A stretch of DNA of 64,000 nt from Ryuthela nishihirai. Lineage: Eukaryota; Arthropoda; Arachnida; Araneae; Heptathelidae. The first letter of the stretch is position 1; every line of letters begins with the position of its first letter. The translations under genes and the position numbers were made by a program. The notes beneath the pieces are model-generated. The model ran no database searches, was not told where the DNA came from, and saw only the letters and a program-made list of their open reading frames with translations. Shown here piece by piece: positions 54,656-64,000 of this stretch. The stretch is taken from assembly GCA_038380435.1 (NCBI GenBank), contig JAWZYU010000034.1, positions 37,696,901 to 37,760,900 of the forward strand, in the 5' to 3' direction.

Positions 54656-55600
54656 TTCAAATTTGAACGATGTGAGGTACACTGACGTTTAATTTGACTA
54701 TCAGGGTCCGGTGTTAATTGAATTTCTCGACATTGGTGACATCATCAACTCTCAATGATATAAGATTATTGAGAATTTTTTAGAATTTAAAAGATATTAA
54801 ACCGAAAGCAGAAAATGTTTAAAGATACAAACTAAGTATGTCTACCAAAATGATATTTGGAAACATTTCATCTAAAGGTCTTCACGAAAGAACATTAAAT
54901 ATATCTTGATCCGAAGAAACAGGTAAATAAAAAAGTACAATAAATATTCATGTCATTGCCTCGAGATATAAAGATTTCTACTTTGACGAAGTCTAGGTGG
55001 AGACGGTGACGATATCGGATCACAAATGCTACTTGAAAAACCATTGAGTCAAGTTGGAATCTATTATTCAAAACCGTAACTGCGCACTTCGGGATTATTC
55101 ATGCTAGGCCTAATCATAAGGTTTTTTCCTCTCCACGGTGATTGAACGTTGTTGCATAAAAGGTTTGCAGTTGATGATTTTACTGTTTTTCGTCTCCATT
55201 TGCTATTGCTGCTGCATACTCCAGAAACTTGACCAACAGCCCTAGATTTCTAACTCAAGTGTCATTATTAAACGTTTTATTTCCGCCTCGTTGGTTTTAG
55301 GGAACAACTACTACGTTTTCTGCTCTTCAAAGTGCATTTTGTGAGTAAGTATACTGGCTCGTCATCGAATTTTCGTAACTTACACATAATTAATACTGTG
55401 TGCAAGCGATGTAAATTTAATGATGTGTAGCTTTTTATTCACAAATTGGATTTTCGACTGATTTGAAAAACATAACTTTCGTGTTATGGGAAATGTAATG
55501 GAATGTTGCATAAATGTTTGTAAACAATGATTTTAGAATGCCCGGATCTAGAAGAAACAAAGAATGGTGGTACGACTGGGTAGAACTAGAAAAAGTAAGT
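54656..55600. other. unassigned
   Basis: No gene, RNA or repeat was recognised over about 940 bp. Confidence 0.3.
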
Positions 55601-55679
55601 GTGGGTGGGGAGCAAGTAATTATTGCGATATAAGATTTTTCACACCTTATATCGCAATAATTACTTGCTCCCCACCCAC
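55601..55679. repeat. 34-bp perfect inverted repeat, 11-nt loop
   Basis: The arm gtgggtggggagcaagtaat plus tattgcgatataag is exactly inverted at 55646-55679. The right arm is followed by further ccccacccaccacca repeats. Confidence 0.95.
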
Positions 55680-55747
55680 CACCAGTTTTGGTTTTCCCCA
55701 CCCACCACCACCTACCAGTTTTGGTAGTTTTTAATTCTTGTGTAATA

Positions 55748-56322
55748 TACACTCGGTGCTCAATGAATTATGACCACCTCCATCCATGTTGTATAAGTGA
55801 AAGCTAACTTCGGAGTTTTCACTTACTAAATTAACTAAGCGTTTTTATGAGAAAATGTAAAAGATAAAGATCTCAATCAAATCTATATAAAACTCTATTT
55901 TCAGTAATAGTCCTTTAATATTTAAAGAGTTATGGAGGTTGAATATTTAGCAACAGCAATACCTAACGTTTAGGATTTAACACAGAAGTTAAATATAGTT
56001 TGAATAAGAAGTATTATTTTACCCCATTTAATACAATAGATGTATATTTGAAAAGTTAATGTAAATAATTTTTCGATATTTTTCATTTTCCATAAGACTT
56101 GTATTGTTGTTGTTAAATATTCAAAGTCCATAACTCTTTAAGCACAAAGCGAATATTATTGAAAATCGAGATTTAGATAGATGTGATTATGATCTTTAAT
56201 TTATTATTTTCAGTCATATTTTACCAGTAAATGCATATTTTAGAAGTTATAAAGCTTTGAAGATAGATTCCCATTGACAACATGGAGCAAGGTGGTCATA
56301 ATTCAGTGAGCATTGAATGTAT
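55748..56322. mobile_element. palindromic MITE, complete
   Basis: Left ctcaatgaattatgaccacc tccatccatgtt and right inverse ggtggtcataattcagtgag. The inner arms contain gataaagatctcaatcaaat and its inverse. It has no coding capacity and is the best-defined member of the palindromic family. Confidence 0.8.
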
Positions 56323-56559
56323 ATGATTATATAGATAATACTATATACATATAAATAATATTTCTTCTGCTCCATTCCTGTACTAACATTTTGAAAAGGG
56401 TAGTGAATCAAGATTTTTAGATCTATGGAGCAGGGGTCTCCTCCGGCCCTGAATATTAATCAATATTTTTATGGAAATGTGTGTGAATTTTTTTGGTTAA
56501 AGAAATTTTGAGATGTTTTCTTTATTTAAATTTTCTGTAATTCCTGTTCTGCCATTGGT

Positions 56560-56917
56560 GGGGCGGCTCGGTCGGTAGCGCGCCACGCTTGTAATCTGTA
56601 GTTCCCAGGTTTGAGTCCCAGTTGGGTCAGCGTTGAGATTTATCTCCGCAAAATTCCCCGCCCTGCCCATGGTCAGTAGGGGACACCGATGCGTTTGGAA
56701 AGACCGCTGTCCATCGGATGGAACGTTAAGCCGGGGCGCCGTGTACTTGGAGAGCCATACCCTGTGCATGATAAAGAACACGCTGGATGGCCTTGACGGG
56801 AGACTATCATCTGTCTCCCAACAGTGGGTACCCTCCCCAAACCTTCTCTGAGTCTTCTTAGCCCATGGTGTGCAAAAAAAGTGCCGCTCGAGGTAAAAAC
56901 AACCCAACAACTGCCAT
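56560..56917 (+). mobile_element. SINE-A, full length
   Basis: tggggcggctcggtcggtag to gtaaaaacaacccaac; TSD ctgccattgg on both sides. Confidence 0.9.
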
Positions 56918-56919
56918 TG

Positions 56920-57180
56920 GTCAAAAAGAGTACACTGATGAGCTTGTAAAGGCCACCGTCCGTCAGATGGGATGCAAAGCCGGAAGCTTGTGCTGGGAAA
57001 GACATCCCTGTGCATGTTAAAGAACACGTTGGATGGCCTTGACGGGTGGCCTAACAGCTATCTAGTGGGTCCCCTCCACCCAACAATCTCGAGCCTTCGG
57101 GGTCCTTGTGACCTGGCCATTTAACCCATTGTGTACAAAAGAGTGTCGCTCAGAGACCCAACCGAAAGCTTTTCGCTCAG
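56920..57180 (+). mobile_element. old 5'-truncated SINE-A
   Basis: aagagtacactgatgagctt to gtgtcgctcagagacccaac, directly after the TSD of the preceding copy, so the younger SINE landed at its edge. Confidence 0.75.
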
Positions 57181-57560
57181 ATGTAAAACAAGCGAAAGTT
57201 TCTACCGCAATTACGTTTATCAATCATTTTAATATTTTTACCGTTTCACTTTCTCCGATTGCAAACCATAATTACCGTCCACCACCAAAATGCTCGCCTT
57301 TTCACGTCCAAACGACATTTCGCAGGTCAGACGATTCGTGCCACTTGTTTCTCCAAGTTCTGCTTCTTTCACAAATCGTCTGCCAGTGACGAAATTTCGC
57401 TTCCGCCACGTCAACGACGTCATTACGCCACGGAAATGACCCTTTCGCCGATACCCTCTCCATTCAGACGTTTCACTTCGCACTTCACCGCTTCTTCAAG
57501 TTCTCTTTGGCAATCTTTTGGGAACTTATTTTCGTGTTTGAATCAGCCCTTTATGGTTCG
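57181..57560. other. unassigned, CG-richer
   Basis: ccgccacgtcaacgacgtca (57412) is echoed at 58640 by ccgccacgtcaacaacgtca. Open frames exist on both strands, with no recognisable domain. Confidence 0.25.
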
Positions 57561-57927
57561 TTTGCACTGCCATACCAAAACATTAGAGAATTTAGATGTT
57601 ATGTCAATGGTAATCCAACTTCGAAGCTCTATATAACTTCTAAAATATGCATTTAATGGAAAAATGTGATTGAAGATAAAGTTCATAATCAAATCTATTT
57701 AAAGCTCGACTTTTCAGCAGTATTCATCAGTATTTGAAAGGTTAACGAACTAGAATATTTAACAAGAGTAATCATTCATAAAAATTTACCTCAGAAAATA
57801 ACTAAAACTTGAATAATTATTGTTTGAGACCGTTTAATAAAATATACATTTTAGAAGTTTGTGAAATGATTATATCAATATACGACAATGATTTTTATAA
57901 AACAAGCTATTTTACTCTTAAATATCG

Positions 57928-58317
57928 GGCGGGGGTGGCTCAGTCGGTAGCGCGCCAGGCTCGTAATCTGTAGTTCCCAGGTTTGAGTCCCAGCTGGGTC
58001 AGCGTTGAGATTTATCTCCGCAAAATTCCCCACCCTGCCCACAGTCAGTAGGGGAGTCCGATGGGATTGGAAATGCCGTAATCCGTCGGATGGGAAGTTA
58101 AGCCGTGGCCCCGTATGCTGCAGAGCCATACCCTGTGAACGGTAAAGAACACGCTGGATGGCCTTGACGGGAGGCTACCATCTGCCTCCCAACAGCTGTT
58201 CCAGTGTGTCCCCTCCCCCAACCTTCTCTGAGCCTTCGGGGTCCATGTGACCTGGCCATTTAGCCCATGGTGTGCAAAAAAGTGCCGCTCAGAGGTAAAA
58301 CAACCGAACCCAACCCT
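57928..58317 (+). mobile_element. SINE-A, full length
   Basis: cgggcgggggtggctcagtc to aaaacaaccgaaccc; host sequence actcttaaatat lies before it and again at about 58381. Confidence 0.92.
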
Positions 58318-58378
58318 GGCCATTTAGCCCATGGTGTGCAAAAAAAGTGCCGCTCAGAGGTAAAACAATCTTAACAAC
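58318..58378 (+). repeat. extra SINE-A tail within the same TSD
   Basis: tggccatttagcccatggtg to gtaaaacaatcttaac; because the TSD lies after this segment, it entered together with the SINE-A at 57928. Confidence 0.85.
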
Positions 58379-58746
58379 CAACTCTTAAATATTCCAGCTT
58401 CTATAACTCTTTAAATATTAAACGAATATTCTTGAAAATTGAGATTTAAATAGATTTAATTATGATCTTTAATTTATCTTCAGTCACATTTTCGCATTAA
58501 ATGCATATTTTAGAAGTTATAGAGCTTCTAAGTTGAATTCTCGTAAGAAACAACAGACATAACATGGAAATTCTCTAATATTCTCTTTCTATATTCTCTA
58601 AAATTCCGTAGTAGTGATATTGACCTTCTAGAACACGGTGCCGCCACGTCAACAACGTCAAAGCGTAAAGCCACAGGTGGCTTTGCACAATAATTTAATG
58701 CTTCTCGCAAAGACTAAAAAAAAAATACTGATTTATCTAATATATA

Positions 58747-59322
58747 CAGGGTGTCTCAAAAATATAGGTACAAACTTTTAGGGGAGGTGGTAGATAACAT
58801 CTAAAGGAATGAGAATTGCATAGGAACCCATAACCGGAAACGTCATGGGAAAGTGGTAGCAGAGGTACAATATCTGAAAGGACACAAGACAGTGATTAAT
58901 GGGAAAACATTTGTTGGACATAATTATTACAAATGGCGTACTAGATGATACATTTCATAGATGATACACCCATAATCGCACAAATTTTGATGCTCACGCG
59001 TAATCAAACGGTGGCTCGGTACAAGTCTGTGTGGGAAGCGTTCTTGATACATTCGTTGAGCGGCTCGTCCGTTGCCCTCAACTATTCCATACACTAAGTG
59101 CATGTCTGCCAGCTCCCTGTTCGAATACCTTTGCATGCTCTTCGTCAGCCGACTACCGCTCGAATGAGGAAATCCGAAATTTCCCCTCTAGCGGACTGAT
59201 GAACAGCGCCGCCTATTGACTTACGGTGACGTTTCCGGTTATGGGTTCCTATGCAATTCTCATTCCTTTAGATGTTATCTACCTCACCTAAAAGTTTGTA
59301 CCTATATTTTTGAGACACCCTG
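58747..59322 (-). mobile_element. 576-bp mariner-type element keeping a DUF4817-like fragment
   Basis: Inverted ends of about 100 bp (cagggtgtctcaaaaatata ... cccataaccggaaacgtca and inverse), TA on both sides. The minus frame 58927-59136 encodes SNRELADMHLVYGIVEGNGR followed by AAQRMYQERFPHRL, homologous to the start of the transposase at 38-39 kb. It is an internal-deletion derivative of a relative of that element. Confidence 0.9.
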
Positions 59323-59559
59323 TATACACAAAAGGCGCCCCAAAACAGCAGAATATTTTTACTGTTTAGAAGTTGTGCGAGTTCACTCATTGATTAATCC
59401 TACTGTCGCATAACCATGACAAACCGTCGTATAGTTTCTCGCGGTATTCCATTACTCATATATATCGTTGGAAGCGAGGTATCTTCATAGCCGCCTGCTA
59501 AATGCATTTTTGTGACTGTTTCAAAGTTTTTTAGTTATGGATATCAAAACTGAACAGCA

Positions 59560-59790
59560 CTGAAATTTTGTGGAAAAGTGTTTCGGGAACTGTTCAATTA
59601 TTGAAAGATTAGTCCCAGCCACTTGTTAAACGTTTTCTGGAACTCGCTGTTTGGAACTGCTTTCAAAAATGACCGTGTTTTTGAAACCACCTCCGAATAT
59701 GGGCTGAATTTTCGTCATCTCATTTTTTTTTAATGGAAATAACCAGAAGTCACATGGAGAAAGATCTGGATCTCCCAACGCTGTTCAATT
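59560..59790 (-). pseudogene. mariner transposase C-terminal remnant
   Basis: The minus-strand frame gives DPDLSPCDFWLFPLKK (59734-59772), the mariner signature around the third catalytic Asp (SPDLAPCDFFLFP in typical members), then a stop. Shifted frames continue with FGGGFKNTVIFESSSKQRVP. The N-terminal and first catalytic parts were not found. Confidence 0.7.
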
Positions 59791-60064
59791 TTTTGATACC
59801 CATAGCGTAAACAATTTGGGAGGATTGTATGGTTATGCGATGACTGAATAAGGATTTTTTAAGGATTGTGTGTTTATGCAATGTGGTTATGCGTGTCTGG
59901 TTATGCGATGTTCCAGGTAAAACAGTACCCATTACCATCTCCATCTGAGAATATACCCAGCTGGCATAAGTAGAAACATATACTAAGTAAACCACTCGTG
60001 GGTGGGCCCCTAGAGGCTAACATAAAACACAAGCTAAAAATAGTATATATCATGCACAAGAGAC

Positions 60065-60720
60065 CTAAAACGAGAAGCTTTCCTCAGAGAAAGCCATCAT
60101 TTTAGGTCTCTTGTACTTATTAAGAACATTATGATCATAATTAAGCAAATAAGAAATCTCATTAGGATTATTTTTAACAGCCTCAAAAAATCCTTTTTGA
60201 GATGCATTTAATATGAGTATATATGTGGTCGATGCCAAAGTCTTTATGAAGTTGTTTGTTAGTAACAAAAAGGTCATCGACCGCAGATCTCAATATTTTG
60301 TTTTGCAAGACCTGAATCTTGCGTATATTCGTGGTGTGTTCGCCCATTTAGGGGAAGTATAAGTTATTATCGGACGGATGACCATGTTGTACAATAATAA
60401 TTTATGGTCAGTTATCAAGACAGCATTTCTCCGAAGGAGAGGTCCTAGTTTCATCTCACTGCATTGACTTTAGTGATCATATCATTGATGAGTGATTGAC
60501 TCATATCATAAATATGAGGGTCCCATTTGAGCTCTTGATGTAGGGTTACACCCAAGTATTTAATGGTCTTTTGCCATTCAATTGGTTTATTTAAAAAATT
60601 TAAAGGTTTTGGGTTTTTAATAAGTTTTCCACTGAAGAGGATGGCAGTGCTCTTCTCAGTATTTATCTTGACCTTTCATTTATCGTTACCACCTCATCAA
60701 GGCATGTTTGCAGCCTGTCT
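60065..60720 (-). pseudogene. Jockey-like LINE reverse transcriptase C-terminal fragment
   Basis: On the minus strand, across frameshifts: INTEKSTAILFSGKLIKNPK, IEWQKTIKYLGVTLHQELKW, HKLLLYNMVIRPIITYTSP, IQVLQNKILRSAVDDLF and NKQLHKDFGID. The KYLGV.LD..L.W and Y..LIRPI.TY.SP..W motifs are those of the Jockey-group thumb/connection. It is 5'-truncated and inactive. Confidence 0.8.
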
Positions 60721-60754
60721 ATAGCAATCACTGGACCCATGATTGCATAAGCAT

Positions 60755-60791
60755 ATAACAAGTAACCCACCCTTGGTGGGTTACTTGTTAT
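60755..60791. repeat. 17-bp perfect hairpin, 3-nt loop
   Basis: ataacaagtaacccacc, ctt, ggtgggttacttgttat. Confidence 0.95.
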
Positions 60792-61078
60792 AATGATCAA
60801 ATAGATGATCAAAAGATGGCATCATAAAGGTTTGGGAGGAACAGTCACAAAAATACCATCTTTAATAGGCTGCTACGATCTCACTTCAAACGATTTCTAT
60901 GCATAATAGAATACCGCGAAAAATTAAACGACTGTTGTCATGGTTATGATTAACCAATGGGTAGTATTGATTTCTAGTAATATATGTGGTAACCTAACAC
61001 TGGCGCGGCTTCTAAACAGTGTTGTCAATTTATAAAATGCATATATATATTTTCAATTCTTTTGGGACGTCCTTTGTA

Positions 61079-61861
61079 TAGATGATTGTGAGTTATTGAT
61101 GGGAAGGGGGGGGGGGGATTAGATCATGCTAATTCTAACTGTGATGCAGAAATGGTAGAGCTTTGAAAATTTAGACGAAGAGTTAATTCGGGGTCGTCGA
61201 TCTTGGAAAAAAAAATCCAAAATTTGACTTCCGAGTCCAAGGAGAGGTCACGTGAACCTTGATCTACGAGTGCTAGAAATGTGAAAAATCAGTGTTTAGG
61301 ATTTAGATTTCGGAATCTTTATGAAATTTCGAATTCGGCTGGTCTTTCTAGGTCAAAGGTAAAATTTAGATCTACCGGTACTAGAGAGCTAAAACATATT
61401 GCCTTTGGGGGGGGGGGAGAATCTCAGAAATGGGAAATTTTGGATACAACAGTTCCTTCGAGGTCAAATTTCGATTACTGGTGATAGAGAACTGAAAATT
61501 GGTATTTAGGTTTATTTCGAGCCATAGATAGAGATGTTAAGAAATTTCACGTGCGGTTTCGCATTCGAGGTCAAATATGGGTTGGAGTGACAGTCTAAAA
61601 ATCAATCGGCGCCGATTAATTTCTAATAATATAATATTTAATAATGCTAATTTTTGTAATCCGAATATTGTTTTAATAGGTTATTTATGAAGAACTTGAT
61701 AGTTCTTGTATTAATTTTAAAAGAAGTTTTATTTGCTAAAAATATTTTAGTAATATTTCGGCCATCATATACAAGTTTGCATTCTTTATTTGAAAGTATT
61801 AAACTTAGTGACTCGCGAAAACCCTTTTTCCTCTTTTTGGAACATTGGTATCTGCTAACCG
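61079..61861. other. unassigned
   Basis: 61190-61600 repeats loose phrases on the theme gaggtcaaatttngatctac ... tgaaaatt (for example near 61350, 61450 and 61565), possibly an old minisatellite. No gene was seen. Confidence 0.3.
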
Positions 61862-62005
61862 TAACCGTGGCCACATGTGAGGGAGAGCTCTATGTAGTTA
61901 AAGAACACGCTAGATGATCTCGACAGGATGCTTTTTATACGTATGTTTCCTAATAGGAGTACAGTGGGTCCCCTTCCACATCCTCCTCCAAGCCTTTTTG
62001 ATCCT
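61862..62005 (+). mobile_element. old SINE-A distal part
   Basis: ccgtggccacatgtgaggga to agcctttttgatcct, interrupted by the young SINE-A; the continuation at 62398-62425 is ctttttgatccttatgacct. Confidence 0.8.
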
Positions 62006-62397
62006 GGGGCGGGGGTGGCTCAGTCGGTAGCGCGCCAGGCTCGTAATCTGTAGTTCCCAGGTTCGAGTCCCAGCTGGGTCAGCGTTGAGATTTATCTCCG
62101 CAAAAATTCCCCGCCCTGCCCACGGTCAGTAGGGGACACCGATGGGTTTGGAAAGGCCGCCGTCCGTCGGATGGGACGTTAAGCCGTGGCCCCGTGTGTG
62201 GGGGAGCCATACCCTGTGCACGTTAAAGAACACGCTGGATGGCCTTGACGGGAGGCTACCATCTGTCTCCCAACAGCTGTTCTAGTGGGTCCCCTCCCCC
62301 AACCTTCTCTGAGCCTTCGGGGTCCATGTGACCTGGCCATTTAGCCCATGGTGTGCAAAAAAGTGCCGCTCAGAGGTAAAACAACCAACCAACCAAC
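62006..62397 (+). mobile_element. SINE-A, reference full-length copy
   Basis: 392 bp with an exact TSD ctttttgatcct (61994-62005, 62398-62409). Box A tggctcagtcggt is at 62016-62028 and box B ggttcgagtcc at 62060-62070, giving an RNA polymerase III promoter. The anticodon arm gccaggctcgtaatctg is closest, in my reading, to tRNA-Met with CGT at the anticodon. The body contains gatgggtttggaaaggccgc and cgttaaagaacacgctggat. The tail runs to aaaacaaccaaccaaccaac. No coding capacity; amplification must rely on a partner LINE. Confidence 0.95.
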
Positions 62398-62414
62398 CTT
62401 TTTGATCCTTATGA

Positions 62415-62630
62415 CCTGGTGGGACGGGGACTTGTAATCTGCATTTCCAGGTTGGAGTCACGCCGCCTGGATCAGCGTTGACATTTATCTCTGCAAAGCT
62501 CCCTGGTTTGCTCTTAGTAGGGACACCGATGGGCTTGGAAAGGCCACCGTCCATCGGATGGAACATTAAACTGTGGCCGCTGTTTGCGGGAGAGATCCAT
62601 ACCTGTGCACATTAAATAACGCAAAATTCA
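62415..62630 (+). mobile_element. SINE-A, proximal two thirds, old
   Basis: tggtgggacggggacttgta, caggttggagtcacg (decayed box B), gcgttgacatttatctctgc to cctgtgcacattaaataac. Confidence 0.75.
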
Positions 62631-62934
62631 TCGTTTTACGCTGTAGATAGGTTCTGGAAAACCACGTGCAAATTGAGGCCAACAATTTATTTCCATAAGT
62701 TTGGGGGGGGGGGGAATAGAGATTTCTATGCGTAAAAAGAAAGGCGGTTTCTCTGAGAGGGAAAAAGAAGGAACTTAGGTTCAATAAAATCCTTTTTTTT
62801 TTTTACTTTTTTTACATTTAAATTTGTTCCAATAAAATTTCAATTTATCTCAAATTTCAATGCAATGCAGCAATAATCATAAACATTAAGGAAATTTTAT
62901 TTTGTACTTTATTTAATAAACTTAATTTAAATTT

Positions 62935-63085
62935 ATTCGAGCCCCGGGTAAGGCATGGCTGTTTGTGTCGTTTTTCTGTTGAGGGCCTGCCATCCTCTCA
63001 GACCTTCTACTATGGCATATAAACTGACAGGCTCCTGTCAGACCTCTGTGGCAAGCAGCTGCTTGAGGGGGTATTTATTTTTTAT
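62935..63085 (+). mobile_element. SINE-B, truncated at box B
   Basis: tcgagccccgggtaaggcat to ttgagggggtatttatttttt; the head before box B is missing. Confidence 0.88.
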
Positions 63086-63420
63086 TCGGATAAAATAATT
63101 TTTCATAAATTAACACACTTTTCGTGAACCAAAAAGTAATCTATCATATCGTGTGTAATTACTCTATTAGAATGTTCCTTTTAATGTTTTAATTAAATTT
63201 TGTGGGCAACTTTTTTGTAGCCTGTTGAATATTCAGTGTTCGTAACTCCTGAAATACTGAACAAATATTGTTTAAAAATCGTAATTTAGATAGATTTGAT
63301 TGAGATCTTCAGTTTATCTTGAGAGATATTTCTCATCAAAAGTAATATTGAACAAGTTATTGAGCTCTGAATGTGATTTTCTATTTAAATAACATATAAC
63401 ATTTTCCATTCTTCTGTCCA
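63086..63420. repeat. arm of a palindromic element
   Basis: gttgaatattcagtgttcgt, ctgaaatactgaacaaatat, gtaatttagatagatttgat and tcttcagtttatcttgaga correspond to the right arm at 45960-46040. Confidence 0.55.
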
Positions 63421-63429
63421 GTACCTGTA

Positions 63430-63900
63430 CATCTAGCAAGGTTCTGTTTGGCATTGTCTGCTCACCGCATCCTAGGTCTCCTCCCCCCCCCACCTCTTTC
63501 TGAGGCCGATAGGCACACTCTGTATACCCGATTCGCTAATCTATACAAATTTGGCAACATGACCAAGCCAACGGAGTCTCTCTCTGCACAATATGCTGCT
63601 CAAAGGAGGTTGCCGACTCCTTTGCCTAACCTCATCGTTAGTTGCAAAGTTGAAACATGCAATGCCCAAGATAGTGCATAAACATATAGAATCAAAAGTG
63701 TCAAGTTTCCTGCTATCTTGTTTACAAAGGGTCCATGTTTCACTAACTGTAGAAAGGACAAAACTATTGCAAAGCCTAAATTTAGTTTTGAGGTGTAAAC
63801 GACTAAAGGCCAAAATAATTTTTTGTCTGAAAGAAGGAAGTTGGAAAAGTACTTGACTAGAATACAGCTCTCAAATATGGAACTTATTTACGCCAGTCAC
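63430..63900 (-). pseudogene. second copy of the 22-27 kb LINE, C-terminal end
   Basis: The minus frame 63813-63541 encodes STVSETWTLCKQDSRKLDTF, then CLCTILGIACFNFATNDEVR, QPPLSSILCRERLRWLGHVA, the conserved C-terminal segment of this LINE group. The nucleotide sequence parallels 22075-22480 (gacattgtctgc, gcatcctagg, ctctgcacaa.atgctgctcaaagg). It is 5'-truncated, with no RT domain before the window end. Confidence 0.85.
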
Positions 63901-64000
63901 CGAATCGCCCTCCTCCATTTTTTTTAAGTTTGTTTTCCTCATAATTAACCCTGAGAGACTTCAGTGCAAAGTTCAAACGCTGATTAATATGTTATCCTGA

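Larger units (their letters stand above)
57565..58575. mobile_element. palindromic element with SINE-A insertion
   Basis: Left aaacattagagaatttagat, gcatttaatggaaaaatgtg; right inverse cacattttcgcattaaatgc and aacatggaaattctctaat. The SINE-A at 57928 and a tail repeat lie inside, near the centre. Confidence 0.7.
59325..61078. mobile_element. mariner element, decayed, containing a LINE fragment
   Basis: The left end tacacaaaaggcgccccaaa and the right end, inverse of tacaaaggacgtcccaaaag, are flanked by TA (59323-59324, 61079-61080). Matching subterminal blocks occur inside (actgtttagaag; cataaccatgaca; cgcggtattc). The left TA is also the right TA of the preceding element. Confidence 0.75.

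Noticed and set aside
62041..62070. Functional tRNA genes at SINE-A heads
   Set aside because: Boxes A and B are present, but the acceptor stem does not close and each head continues into SINE body; these are tRNA-derived promoters, not tRNA genes.

Overview
This window is eukaryotic, intron-containing and almost entirely built of transposable elements. The repertoire (DD41D- and DD36E-type Tc1/mariner relics, a classic mariner remnant, hAT derivatives, a TTAA-flanked element, at least three kinds of non-LTR retrotransposon) and a Tyr/Gly/His-rich repetitive secreted-type protein suggest an invertebrate, most likely an arthropod. That placement is inference; no rRNA, conserved housekeeping gene or mitochondrial insert is present to settle it. 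No bacterial gene, CRISPR array or operon was seen.

The dominant component is one SINE, called SINE-A here. A full copy is about 385-392 bp: a tRNA-like head with good A and B boxes whose anticodon arm resembles tRNA-Met with CGT in place of CAT, a roughly 240 bp body, and a tail ending in taaaacaaccCAA(CC). About 60 whole, 5'-truncated, nested or fragmentary copies lie in both orientations, many with 8-14 bp target-site duplications (TSDs). A second tRNA-derived family, SINE-B (about 185 bp, gtggccgagtgg head), has about eleven copies.

Layout: 0-3.5 kb, SINE-A copies, one split by a minisatellite-bearing element. 3.5-5.9 kb, a 128-bp satellite with a 384-bp higher-order period whose monomer carries a hAT-like end. 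6-9.4 kb, nested SINE-A copies and a tandem array of SINE-A tails. 10.7-11.7 and 18.2-19.1 kb, palindromic Tc1/mariner-type elements. 12.3-14.4 kb, a second tail array and one SINE-A insertion with four tandem tRNA heads. 15.3-15.8 kb, a 43-bp minisatellite. 20.2-20.3 kb, a candidate exon. 21.4-27.6 kb, a decayed non-LTR retrotransposon (minus strand: endonuclease, reverse transcriptase, C-terminal region) invaded by a TTAA element and by SINE-A copies, with an hAT relic at its 3' side. 30.2-31.1 kb, a SINE-A split by the 3' end of another LINE. 38.0-39.5 kb, a near-complete DD41D element. 45.2-47.0 kb, a palindromic element followed by the one convincing host gene exon (minus, 46293-47016). 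49.1-50.1 kb, a broken Tc1-like transposase. 55.6-61.1 kb, hairpins, palindromic elements and two TIR elements that abut on a single TA. 61.9-64 kb, nested SINEs and a second copy of the 21-27 kb LINE's 3' end.

The genes do not form a pathway. The useful information is the insertion order: the window can be read as a stratigraphy in which intact TSDs and restored reading frames show which element landed in which. The least ordinary items are the multi-headed SINE inside one TSD, the tandem SINE-tail arrays, the hAT-derived satellite, and the repeat-bearing structural protein exon.
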